Shown here: in pieces, positions 42,457 through 50,728 of the stretch
How the letters are laid out: each line of letters opens with the position of its first letter
Numbering within the stretch: position 1 is the stretch's first letter
NCBI GenBank assembly: GCA_046295975.1
Contig: JBKBMG010000012.1
Coordinates: 48,777-112,776, forward strand
Direction of reading: 5' to 3'
DNA length: 64,000 nt
Origin: UBA2357 sp046295975
GTDB taxonomy: Bacteria; Pseudomonadota; Gammaproteobacteria; Burkholderiales; Rhodocyclaceae
The notes under the pieces: model-generated
The model's input: the letters and a program-made list of their open reading frames with translations, nothing else
What the model was told of the DNA's origin: nothing
The model's database searches: none
Position numbers and translations under genes: made by a program

Positions 42457-43379
42457 GACGCATCCCTACCCTTGAAGCACTGATCGCCTTCGAGGCTTCC
42501 GCACGCCACCTCAGCTTTACCCGCGCGGCGGCCGCCCTGTCGCTGACGCAGAGCGCCGTATGCAAGCAGGTGGCGGCACTCGAGGCCTACCTCGGCGTGC
42601 CCTTGTTCAATCGGGTGAAGAAACGCATCGCCCTCACCGAGGCCGGCCAGGTCTATGCGCGGCAGGTTGGCGCCGGGCTGGACCGGCTGGAACGCGATAC
42701 CGTATCGATCATGCATCACCGTGGCGCGGGCGACGTGCTGGAATTAGCGGTGATCCCGACCTTCGCCACGCGTTGGCTGATTCCGCGCATGCCGGACTTC
42801 CAGCGGCGCCACCCCGGCATCACCATCAACTTCACCACCCGCTCGGAACCCTTTCTATTCACCGACACCCCTTTCGACGCGGCCATCCACTTCGGCTCGG
42901 CGGTCTGGCCGGGCGCCAGCAGCACCTTTCTGTTCGGCGAAGAAGTGGTTCCGGTGGCGGCCCCGCCGTTATGGGCGGCACACCCCTGCGACGGACCGGC
43001 GGACGTGGCACGGCTGCCGCTGCTGCATCAGTCGGCGCGCCTGGATGCCTGGCGCGACTGGTTCGACGCGGTGGGGGTGCGACCCTCCGTCCCCATCGTG
43101 GGGCCGCGCTTCGAGCTCTTCTACATGCTGGTGGAGGCGGTGCGGGCGGGGCTGGGGGTGGCGCTGGTGCCGCGCTTTCTGGTCGAATCGGAACTGGCCT
43201 CGGGCGATCTAGTGGCGCCGTTTCCGCAGGGGCTGGTATCGAGTTCCGCGTACTACCTTGTTTGCCCGGAAGGCCGCCAGGATCGCGCCGCCCTGCGCCA
43301 TTTCGCCGACTGGCTGGGTGAACAGGCCGAGTTGCATCGTCGCGCCCACACCCTCAGCGAAACCGGGAACGCCCGCTGA
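42450..43379 (+). CDS. LysR-family regulator, GcvA-like
   Basis: 309-residue LysR-type regulator. The N-terminal winged helix (TLEALIAFEASARHLSFTRAA, SLTQSAVCKQVAALE) and the effector domain (AVIPTFATRWLIPRMPDF, FDAAIHFG) resemble GcvA/AmpR-type regulators. Its target is not clear: it faces the small leftward gene at 42091 and glsA, and the second LysR gene is convergent. The unusual leader is listed separately. Confidence 0.92.
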   Translation: MRRRIPTLEALIAFEASARHLSFTRAAAALSLTQSAVCKQVAALEAYLGVPLFNRVKKRIALTEAGQVYARQVGAGLDRLERDTVSIMHHRGAGDVLELAVIPTFATRWLIPRMPDFQRRHPGITINFTTRSEPFLFTDTPFDAAIHFGSAVWPGASSTFLFGEEVVPVAAPPLWAAHPCDGPADVARLPLLHQSARLDAWRDWFDAVGVRPSVPIVGPRFELFYMLVEAVRAGLGVALVPRFLVESELASGDLVAPFPQGLVSSSAYYLVCPEGRQDRAALRHFADWLGEQAELHRRAHTLSETGNAR

Positions 43380-43422
43380 CCGCGGCGTGGGCCTGCGCCG
43401 CGGGCGGGGGTTTCACGAGCGC

Positions 43423-44355
43423 TCAGGCCGTATGGATGGCTCGCCCGCAATCGCCGAGCAGGCGGCGCAGCCACTGATGGGCCTGGGAGTGGTGGTTGCG
43501 ATCGTGCCAAAGCTGGTAGAAGCGCATCGGCGGAAACGCAATGGGCGATGGCAGGATCGCCAGAGGCAGCAGATCGGCGTAGAAACGCGCGAAATGCCGG
43601 GTGGTGGTGAACACCAGGTCGGTGTCCTGCAGCAGATAGGGGGCGGCGGTAAACGACTGCACCGCGACGCGCTCGTCACGCTCCAGGCGCATCGATGCGA
43701 GTGTGCTGTCGATGACGCCGCGCTGGCTGATCGAGTAAGGCATCGGCACGACATGCACCGCGCGCAGATAGTCCTCGGAACTCATGCCCTTCTGTGCCAG
43801 TGGGTGACGGCGCGACACCAGGCACACGATTTCGTCCTCCAGCAACATCGACAAATGCATGCGCAGCGGCGGCTCCGGCCAGTTGCCGATCACCACGTCG
43901 AGATCCCCTTCCGCCAGCGAGCGCTCGAAATCGAAGCTGGGGCCGAGCGAATGCAGGTTCAGGCTGGCATTGGGCGCTTCACGCCGGAAGCGCTCGGCCA
44001 CCGCGGCCACGAACACCGGCGCGAGATAGTCCGGCGAACCAATGCGAAAGGTCTGGCGGGTCTGGGCGGGATCGAAGGCGTCCACGGCATCGGTCATGCG
44101 GTCGATCTCGGCGAGTGCGCCCTTGGCATGGGACAGCAGCGCGATCGCCCGCTCGGTGGGCACCATGCCGCCCTTCTCGCGCACCAGCAAGGGATCGCCC
44201 AGAATGTCGCGCAGACGCTTGAGCGCGGCGCTCACCGCCGGTTGCGACTGGTTGAGCTTGAGGGCGGTGCGCGACACACTGCGCTCATTCACCAGCAGGC
44301 AGAACACCCGCAGCAGATACGTATCCAGGGCTTCATTGCCGCGTTTGATCGTCAT
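43423..44355 (-). CDS. LysR-family regulator divergent from the uric-acid operon
   Basis: 310-residue LysR-type regulator with helix-turn-helix LLVNERSVSRTALKLNQSQPA and effector-domain pattern FRIGSPDYLAPVFVAAVAERF typical of the NodD/NahR-like group. GGGAG lies about 6 nt before the ATG at 44355 (ATG 44358 is the alternative). Divergence from hiuH-puuD-uraD-puuE-alc-allA suggests it controls that operon, perhaps in response to a purine breakdown product. Confidence 0.92.
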   Translation of the reverse strand: MTIKRGNEALDTYLLRVFCLLVNERSVSRTALKLNQSQPAVSAALKRLRDILGDPLLVREKGGMVPTERAIALLSHAKGALAEIDRMTDAVDAFDPAQTRQTFRIGSPDYLAPVFVAAVAERFRREAPNASLNLHSLGPSFDFERSLAEGDLDVVIGNWPEPPLRMHLSMLLEDEIVCLVSRRHPLAQKGMSSEDYLRAVHVVPMPYSISQRGVIDSTLASMRLERDERVAVQSFTAAPYLLQDTDLVFTTTRHFARFYADLLPLAILPSPIAFPPMRFYQLWHDRNHHSQAHQWLRRLLGDCGRAIHTA

Positions 44356-44465
44356 CATGGGCTCCCGTGCCAGCTGGCCGATTGGCAGGTCTTGAGGTTC
44401 GCAGGCATGCAGGGCGGTATTGCACCACTTCGGGCCTGCGGCCAGATACGGAGAATCATATATCA

Positions 44466-44473
44466 CTTATAAG
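44466..44473. promoter_or_regulatory. Palindrome in the LysR/hiuH intergenic region
   Basis: CTTATAAG is a perfect 8-bp palindrome within a symmetric AT-rich stretch, in the 260-bp gap between the divergent LysR gene and hiuH. Candidate LysR site. Confidence 0.35.
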
Positions 44474-44618
44474 AGCATATCCGTTCCGTTAACTTCACCG
44501 AGGCTTACACTGCGCACATGGAATCTGGAATCACGCCACAGCGCGTGTCCCAGCCGTGCCACGGCACACCCCGCCGCAGCACCTTCTCTTCACCCGTTGA
44601 TCAGGGAGCATGCCTTTC

Positions 44619-44972
44619 ATGGGACGACTGACCACCCACGTACTCGACACCGCATCCGGTCGCCCGGGCCAGGGCATCGCCGTGTCCGTCCATCGCCTGG
44701 ATAGCGATGGACGCCACGAGGTTGCGCGCACCGTTACCAACGCCGACGGCCGCTGTGACGCCCCCCTGCTGGAAGGCGCGGCCTTCGTCGCGGGCCGCTA
44801 CGAAATCGTGTTCGCCGCTGGCGACTACTTTCGCGGCCGCCAGCCGGACCTTCCCGAGCCGCCGTTTGTAGACGAAGTCGTGCTGCGCTTCGGCATCGCC
44901 GACCCGGGTCAGCACTACCACGTCCCCTTGCTGGTGTCGCCGTGGAGTTACGCCACCTATCGCGGCAGTTGA
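44619..44972 (+). CDS. hiuH: 5-hydroxyisourate hydrolase (HiuH, transthyretin-like)
   Basis: 117-residue enzyme that opens 5-hydroxyisourate, the product of urate oxidation, to OHCU. The start MGRLTTHVLDTASGRPG and the C-terminal YRGS are family signatures, with the active-site His and Arg in them. I start at 44619, because GGGAG (44604-44608) is ten bases upstream; the ATG at 44610 is too close to it. No Tat signal, so cytosolic. First gene of the uric-acid operon. Confidence 0.93.
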   Translation: MGRLTTHVLDTASGRPGQGIAVSVHRLDSDGRHEVARTVTNADGRCDAPLLEGAAFVAGRYEIVFAAGDYFRGRQPDLPEPPFVDEVVLRFGIADPGQHYHVPLLVSPWSYATYRGS

Positions 44973-45021
44973 TACGAACGTATCGATCAGACCACACCCA
45001 AACACCCCCAAGAGATCCCCG

Positions 45022-46215
45022 ATGGAAGCCTACCTGCTCGACTGGGCAAACCTGCTGATCCGCTGGCTGCACCTGATTGCCGGCATCGCCTGGATTGGTG
45101 CCTCGTTCTACTTCGTGATGCTCGACACTTCGCTCAAGCCGCCGAAGAAACCGGAAGACGCCCGCCGCGGCGTGTTCGGCGAACTCTGGGCGGTGCATGG
45201 CGGTGGTTTCTACTGCAGCCAGAAGTTCCTGACCGGCCCCAAGGGCGAGCCGCTGTCCGACGACCTGCACTGGTCGAAGTGGGAGGCCTACACCACCTGG
45301 CTGTCGGGCATGGGGCTGATGGCGGTGATCTACTGGATCGGCGCCTCCACCTACCTCATCGACAACAGCGTGATGGCGCTATCGCCCGCCATGGCGGTAG
45401 TGCTTTCAGTCGGATTCCTAGCCGCCGGGTGGGTGGTATACGACCTGCTCTGCCGCAGCCTCATGGGCCGCGACGCGCTGTTGGCGGGAATACTGTTCGT
45501 GCTGGTGATGCTCGCCAACTGGGCGCTGCACCAGGTGTTCTCGGCACGCGGCGCATACATCCACGTCGGCGCGATGCTGGGCACGATGATGGCAGCCAAT
45601 GTGTTCTTCCACATCATTCCCGGACAGAAGCGCATGGTCGCGCAGATCCGCGCCGGCGAAGCGGTGGATCCTCGTCCGGGCCAAGTGGGCAAGCAGCGCT
45701 CGGTGCACAACACCTACTTCACCCTGCCGGTGCTGTTCACCATGATCAGCAACCATTACCCAATGACCTACGCCAACCCCAACGGCTGGCTCATTCTCGG
45801 CGTGCTGATGCTCGCGGGGGTGCTCATCCGCCAGTTCTTCGTGCTGCGTCATCGCGGCCAGATGCACTGGTGGCTGCCCACAACCGGCTCGGCGCTGATC
45901 CTGATGCTGGCGGTGCTGATGGCGCCCGCCCCCGTGGATTCGAGCGGCGAAACGGTACGCTTCTCGGCGGTACAGCAGGTATTCGCTCAGCGCTGCGCAA
46001 GCTGTCACGCCGCCCAGCCGACCTGGGAGGGCTTCGCCCAGCCGCCCAAGGGCATCGTGCTGGAAACGCCGGAGCAAATCGCCCAGCACGCAGCCAAGAG
46101 CGTGGAGACCATTGCCAGTGGCTACATGCCGCTCGCCAACCTCACCCACATCACCGATGAAGAACGACAACTGGTCGCGATCTGGTTTGCCCAGGGCGCG
46201 TCCCTGTCGGACTGA
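45022..46215 (+). CDS. puuD: Membrane-bound urate oxidase PuuD with C-terminal cytochrome c
   Basis: 397-residue inner-membrane protein that oxidises urate to 5-hydroxyisourate. Eight or so helices begin with LLIRWLHLIAGIAWIGASFYFVM; the region around residues 45-90 (LWAVHGGGFYCSQKFL) is characteristic of the family. After about residue 305 a cytochrome c domain carries the haem motif CASCH and a C-terminal methionine (SGYMPLANLTH). Electrons probably go to the respiratory chain, so no H2O2 would form, unlike soluble uricase. Flanked by hiuH and uraD. Confidence 0.93.
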   Translation: MEAYLLDWANLLIRWLHLIAGIAWIGASFYFVMLDTSLKPPKKPEDARRGVFGELWAVHGGGFYCSQKFLTGPKGEPLSDDLHWSKWEAYTTWLSGMGLMAVIYWIGASTYLIDNSVMALSPAMAVVLSVGFLAAGWVVYDLLCRSLMGRDALLAGILFVLVMLANWALHQVFSARGAYIHVGAMLGTMMAANVFFHIIPGQKRMVAQIRAGEAVDPRPGQVGKQRSVHNTYFTLPVLFTMISNHYPMTYANPNGWLILGVLMLAGVLIRQFFVLRHRGQMHWWLPTTGSALILMLAVLMAPAPVDSSGETVRFSAVQQVFAQRCASCHAAQPTWEGFAQPPKGIVLETPEQIAQHAAKSVETIASGYMPLANLTHITDEERQLVAIWFAQGASLSD

Positions 46216-46241
46216 GTACCGCAGGATACGGAGCCCACAGC

Positions 46242-46796
46242 ATGAGCACGCCCGCATCGATCTCACCCGCGCCCGCCTCTCCGGCGATCTTGTCCGCTTT
46301 GTCGGCCCTGCCGCGCGACACCTTCACCCAGCGCCTGGGCGAGGTCTTCGAACATTCGCCCTGGATCGCCGAGCGCGCTTGGGCATACCGCCCCTTCGAC
46401 AGCGTCGACGCCCTGCATGCCGCGATGGTGGCGGTGATCGGCGCGGCCTCGATCGAAGAGCAACTGGCCTTGATCCGCGCCCACCCTGAACTCGCCGGCA
46501 AGGAGGCCGCCGCGGGCACGCTCACCCAGGCATCCAGCGGTGAACAGCGCGGGGCCGGGCTCGACCAGTGCAGCCCGGCGGAACTGCAGCGGCTGCGCGG
46601 GCTCAATGCGGCGTACCGCGAGCGCTTCGGTTTCCCCTTCGTGATCGCAGTGAAAGGCCTCAGCCGCTACCAGATCATGGACGCAGTGGAAGCCCGCCTC
46701 GCCCACGACCGCAAGACCGAACTGCAGGAATGCCTCGCCCAGATCGCCAGGATCGGCCGTTTCCGGCTCGACGCCCTGCTCGCCGACAAGGAGTGA
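46242..46796 (+). CDS. uraD: OHCU decarboxylase
   Basis: 184-residue cytosolic enzyme converting OHCU to (S)-allantoin. The catalytic histidine is in IRAHPELAGK, and the conserved SSGEQRGAGLDQ and FGFPFVIAVKG segments are present. It lies 26 bp after puuD and 4 bp before puuE. The N-terminal 15 residues are a Pro/Ala/Ser stretch. Confidence 0.95.
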   Translation: MSTPASISPAPASPAILSALSALPRDTFTQRLGEVFEHSPWIAERAWAYRPFDSVDALHAAMVAVIGAASIEEQLALIRAHPELAGKEAAAGTLTQASSGEQRGAGLDQCSPAELQRLRGLNAAYRERFGFPFVIAVKGLSRYQIMDAVEARLAHDRKTELQECLAQIARIGRFRLDALLADKE

Positions 46797-46800
46797 TCCG

Positions 46801-47751
46801 ATGAACGCCACGCGCAGCACCGAACGCCATCCCTACCCACGCGACCTGATCGGCTACGGACGCGACGTACCGCACGCGAACTGGCCCGGTCGGGCCCGCA
46901 TCGCCGTGCAGTTCGTGCTCAACTACGAGGAAGGTGGCGAAAACTGCGTGCTTCACGGTGACGCCGGCAGCGAGCAGTTCCTGTCCGAGCTGTTCAACCC
47001 CGCCAGCTACCCCGAGCGCCACCTGTCGATGGAAAGCGTCTATGAATACGGCTCGCGCGTCGGAGTATGGCGTTTTCTGCGGGAGTTCGAGCGCCGCGGC
47101 CTGCCGATGACGGTTTTCGGCGTGTCGATGGCGCTCGAGCGCCACCCCGAACTCACCGCCGCCTTCAAGACGCTCGGCCACGAGATCGCCTGCCACGGCT
47201 GGCGCTGGATCCACTACCAGAACATGGCCGAAGACGTCGAACGCGAGCACATGCGCATCGGCATGGAGATCATCGAGCGGCTCACCGGCGAACGCGCACT
47301 GGGCTGGTACACCGGCCGCGACTCGCCCAACACCCGCCGGCTGGTCGCCGACTACGGCGGTTTTCTGTACGACTCCGACTATTATGGCGACGACCTGCCG
47401 TTCTGGAGCACGGTGCAGAAGAGCGACGGCCAGCGCGTACCCCACCTGATCGTGCCCTACACGCTCGACACCAACGACATGCGCTTCGCACTGCCGCAGG
47501 GGTTCTCGCACGGCGACGAGTTCTTCGAGTACCTGCGCGACGCCTTCGACGTCATGTATGCCGAAGGCGAGGAACGGCCGGCGATGATGAGCGTGGGCAT
47601 GCACTGCCGGCTGCTCGGCCGCCCGGGCCGCTTCCGCGCCCTGCAACGCTTCCTCGACCATATCGAGAAGCACGACCGGGTCTGGGTGTGCCGCCGCGTC
47701 GATATCGCACGCCACTGGCACGAGCACCATCCTTATCCACAAGCCGGCTGA
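46801..47751 (+). CDS. puuE: Allantoinase PuuE (polysaccharide-deacetylase-like)
   Basis: 316-residue metal-independent allantoinase hydrolysing allantoin to allantoate. YPRDLIGYGRDVPHANWPGRA at the N-terminus, EIACHGWRWIHYQ and GWYTGRDSPNTRRLV are characteristic of PuuE and distinguish it from amidohydrolase-type AllB. It begins 4 bp after uraD, with GGAG at the end of that gene. Family members prefer (S)-allantoin. Confidence 0.94.
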   Translation: MNATRSTERHPYPRDLIGYGRDVPHANWPGRARIAVQFVLNYEEGGENCVLHGDAGSEQFLSELFNPASYPERHLSMESVYEYGSRVGVWRFLREFERRGLPMTVFGVSMALERHPELTAAFKTLGHEIACHGWRWIHYQNMAEDVEREHMRIGMEIIERLTGERALGWYTGRDSPNTRRLVADYGGFLYDSDYYGDDLPFWSTVQKSDGQRVPHLIVPYTLDTNDMRFALPQGFSHGDEFFEYLRDAFDVMYAEGEERPAMMSVGMHCRLLGRPGRFRALQRFLDHIEKHDRVWVCRRVDIARHWHEHHPYPQAG

Positions 47752-47859
47752 GCGGTATCGCCGGTCCCGAAAGCACGGCAGAATCACGACAAACCGCGGC
47801 GCGGTCAGCAAGCGCCGCAGACGACCTCCCCTACAACCCGAACAGACAGGAATTCCACC

Positions 47860-48900
47860 ATGGCCAGCCTGATTCCCGGCGCCCCCATCTTCGCCCCCCC
47901 CGCCGACCTGCCCGACTGGGCCCGCCGCGCCGTCGACCTTGCCAGCCCCCGCCTAGGCGCCCTTGCGCTGGCCGCCTCGGACGACTTCTTCGCACCGGTC
48001 TCGCGCATGCTCGACCCCATGCCCGCACAGTTCGTGCCCGGCAAGTTCGACGACAACGGCAAGTGGATGGACGGCTGGGAGTCGCGCCGCAAGCGCGTGG
48101 CCGGGCACGACTGGGCGCTGGTCAAACTCGGCGTGAAGGGCGTGGTGCGGGGCTTCGACGTGGACACCAGCCACTTCACCGGCAACTACCCGCCGGCCGT
48201 CTCGATCGAGGCCTGCGTCGCACAGTCGGATGAACCCGAAGTGCTCAACGCCGCCAGCTGGACCGAGATCCTCCCCGCCACCGCGCTCGGCCCCAACAGC
48301 CATCACCTGCTCGAATGCGCAAGCGGCGAAGCCTGGACGCATCTTCGGGTGAACATGTTCCCCGATGGCGGCATCGCCCGCCTGCGCGTCTACGGCCGGC
48401 CGGTCGCCTCGCTCGCTGCGGCCGGCGACGCCCTGGTCGACCTGGTGGCCATGGAAAACGGCGGACGCGCCGTGTCCTGGAACGACGCCAGCTTCGGCTC
48501 GGCCGCCGCCAACCTGCTGCTGCCCGGCCGCGGCCTCAACATGGGCGATGGCTGGGAGACGCGGCGCCGGCGCGAACCCGGCAACGACTGGTGCGTGCTG
48601 GAACTGGGCGCCCCCGGCACGATCGAGCGGGTGGAGCTGGATACCGCTTTCTACAAAGGCAACTACCCCGACCGCTGCTCGCTCCAGGCCGCCCTCGTGC
48701 AGGGCGGCACCGACGGATCGATCACCACCCAGTCGATGTTCTGGACCACGCTGCTGCCCGAGCAGAAACTCTCGGCCGATGCGGTACACGTCTTTGCCGA
48801 GCAACTGGCGGCGCTGGGTCCGGTCTCGCACGTGCGGCTGAACATCTTCCCTGACGGCGGCGTTTCGCGCCTGCGCCTGTGGGGCAAGGTGGCACGATGA
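47860..48900 (+). CDS. alc: Allantoicase
   Basis: 346-residue enzyme splitting allantoate into ureidoglycolate and urea. It consists of two homologous beta-sandwich repeats, seen as VVRGFDVDTSHFTGNYPP and IERVELDTAFYKGNYPD about 150 residues apart, each preceded by GWESRRKR or GWETRRRRE. The stop overlaps the allA ATG. A 108-bp gap separates it from puuE without a clear promoter. Confidence 0.95.
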   Translation: MASLIPGAPIFAPPADLPDWARRAVDLASPRLGALALAASDDFFAPVSRMLDPMPAQFVPGKFDDNGKWMDGWESRRKRVAGHDWALVKLGVKGVVRGFDVDTSHFTGNYPPAVSIEACVAQSDEPEVLNAASWTEILPATALGPNSHHLLECASGEAWTHLRVNMFPDGGIARLRVYGRPVASLAAAGDALVDLVAMENGGRAVSWNDASFGSAAANLLLPGRGLNMGDGWETRRRREPGNDWCVLELGAPGTIERVELDTAFYKGNYPDRCSLQAALVQGGTDGSITTQSMFWTTLLPEQKLSADAVHVFAEQLAALGPVSHVRLNIFPDGGVSRLRLWGKVAR

Positions 48901-49418
48901 ACGCCCCGCTTGCGGCCCACGCCACGCTGACCGCCGCGCCCCTCACCCGCGAGGCCTTCGCCCCCTTCGGCGAGGTCATCGAGGCGAGCGACGCGGTGCG
49001 CCATTTCACCATCAATGGCGGCAACACCGAGCGTTATCACGATCTCGCCCGCATCGAGCCCGGGGCCGACGGGCGGGCCATCGTCTCCATCTTCCGCGGC
49101 CAACCCCGCACCCTGCCCTTCACCGTGCAGATGATGGAGCGCCACCCGCTCGCCAGCCAGGCCTTCATCCCCCTGTCCGGCCGCCCCTACCTGGTCGTGG
49201 TCGCCCCGCCCGGCCCGCCGCCAGGCGCCAACGACCTGCAGGTGTTCCTCGCCCGCCCCGACCAGGGCGTGAACTACGCGCCCGGCGTCTGGCACCACCC
49301 CTTGCTCGCCCTGGACGACGTCTCCGACTTCATCGTCATCGACCGCGCAGGCCCCGGCCACAACTGTGACGAAATCACCATCGAGCCGGGGGTGCCCATC
49401 GTCACGGACGCAGGGTAG
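48897..49418 (+). CDS. allA: Ureidoglycolate lyase
   Basis: 173-residue cupin-like enzyme converting ureidoglycolate to glyoxylate and urea, the last step of this route. The NGGNTERYHDLA, SIFRGQPR and GVNYAPGVWHHPLLAL segments are family hallmarks. Start ATG 48897 overlaps the alc stop by 4 bp. The urea formed would need urease, which is not in the window. Confidence 0.94.
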   Translation: MNAPLAAHATLTAAPLTREAFAPFGEVIEASDAVRHFTINGGNTERYHDLARIEPGADGRAIVSIFRGQPRTLPFTVQMMERHPLASQAFIPLSGRPYLVVVAPPGPPPGANDLQVFLARPDQGVNYAPGVWHHPLLALDDVSDFIVIDRAGPGHNCDEITIEPGVPIVTDAG

Positions 49419-49457
49419 CCATTCGGGGCCGTGCCGTGCTCGTGGGGCTGCGCGCGG

Positions 49458-50210
49458 TCAACCGCGGTGGCCGGATTCGGCCCGCCCCCAGTCGGCAAAC
49501 CGCCCGGTGAACGGCTTGGGCCGCGGAAACGCGAGATCGCCGTGCTTGCTCGTGCCCAGGCCGAGGGCATACAGCGATTCGGCCAGCTTCACCGAGGCGG
49601 TGACCCCCTCGACGATGGGCAGCCCCACCGCATCGCCCAGGCGATCGGTCAGATCGGCCATGCCGCCGCAGCCCAGCACGATGGCGCCGACACCGTCCTC
49701 GTCGCGCGCTCTGCGGCATTCCTCGACGATGCGTGAGAAGGCCGTGGTCGCGTCGTCCTCCAGGTCAAGCACCGGAATCTCCGCCGCCCGTACCCGTCGG
49801 CAATGGTGCGCGAAGCCGTACGCCCGCAGCAGGTGTTCGGCGATCACGCAGGTTCGGCCTAGCGTGGTCACCACTGAAAAGCGGGTGCTCACCAGCGTCG
49901 CGAGGTGAAAAGCCGCCTCTGCAATTCCGATCACCGGCGCCCGCGTCAGTTCGCGCGCGGCGAGCAGTCCGGGGTCGCCAAAGCAGGCAATCACGTAGCC
50001 GTCCACCCCTTCGTGCTCGCCACGGCGGACCTCGTCCAGCACCCCCACGGCACTGATTGCCTCATCGAAATGGCTTTCTATGGACACCGGACCACTGTCC
50101 GGATTGACCGCCGAAACACGGGTACCCGGGGCGGCGACCTGGCGGGCCGCTTCGCCGATTCTGGCGGTCATGGCAGCGGTGGTGTTGGGATTGATCAGGC
50201 GAAGATGCAT
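49458..50210 (-). CDS. Asp/Glu/hydantoin racemase family, probable allantoin racemase
   Basis: 250-residue cofactor-independent racemase. Two catalytic cysteines are in IACFGDPGL and IVLGCGGMADL; the start MHLRLINPNTTAAMT is typical of hydantoin/allantoin racemases (HpxA/HyuE-like). I use ATG 50210; an in-frame ATG 66 nt upstream is less likely. Location inside the purine cluster favours allantoin as substrate, interconverting its enantiomers. It is convergent with allA. Confidence 0.85.
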   Translation of the reverse strand: MHLRLINPNTTAAMTARIGEAARQVAAPGTRVSAVNPDSGPVSIESHFDEAISAVGVLDEVRRGEHEGVDGYVIACFGDPGLLAARELTRAPVIGIAEAAFHLATLVSTRFSVVTTLGRTCVIAEHLLRAYGFAHHCRRVRAAEIPVLDLEDDATTAFSRIVEECRRARDEDGVGAIVLGCGGMADLTDRLGDAVGLPIVEGVTASVKLAESLYALGLGTSKHGDLAFPRPKPFTGRFADWGRAESGHRG

Positions 50211-50394
50211 CTGGGGCTCCGGGGAACTAAAGTGAAAGAGGTACATCGACCGAAGAGTCAATTTTCTGACGGACATACCGTGGCAATAAACGGCCGTCGC
50301 AGCATCCGGTAACAGAATCTACCAACTCGACCCGTATGATGGGAACCGAGTGGCCCCGAAGATGGGCCCCAAGTTGATCGAGGAGGAGCATGCA

Positions 50395-50664
50395 ATGAGC
50401 ACATCACGAACACCGACATCCCACATCCACGGCGATCACCATAGCCGCCACGGTTGCCTGCCACCGCCGGATGCGCCCGAAACCTGGGAGGCGAACTGGG
50501 ACCAGCAACTGGCACGCGTCCAGGCCTGGCAGGAAGCGGGCGGCAGCGCGGCGATGTACGCCCCGCTGACGATTCCGCGGACGGCCGCCACCACCTACCC
50601 CTTTGTCGACCGGCGCAAGCGCGCCTTGCCCATCGACTTTCCCGACCGCCGCATGGCGGCGTGA
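50395..50664 (+). CDS. Small His-rich protein, unknown function
   Basis: 89 residues with a His-rich N-terminal segment (SHIHGDHHSRHG), a Trp/Gln-rich middle (ETWEANWDQQLARVQAW) and a basic C-terminus (FVDRRKRALPIDFPDRR). The near-perfect AGGAGGAG at 50381-50388 supports the ATG at 50395. No signal peptide and no family recognised. Divergent from the racemase gene. Confidence 0.6.
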   Translation: MSTSRTPTSHIHGDHHSRHGCLPPPDAPETWEANWDQQLARVQAWQEAGGSAAMYAPLTIPRTAATTYPFVDRRKRALPIDFPDRRMAA

Positions 50665-50695
50665 TCTTCCGCACTCCCCTCGCGGGAGACGGAAA

Positions 50696-50728
50696 GCGGG
50701 CGCGCCCTCATGCGGATGGCGCGCCCGC
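50696..50728. terminator. Strong GC hairpin between convergent genes
   Basis: GCGGGCGCGCC (50696-50706) pairs perfectly with GGCGCGCCCGC (50718-50728), loop 11 nt. It overlaps the last codons and stop (50708-50710) of the GGDEF-EAL gene and follows the 89-residue gene. No T-run, but the stem is very stable. Confidence 0.5.
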
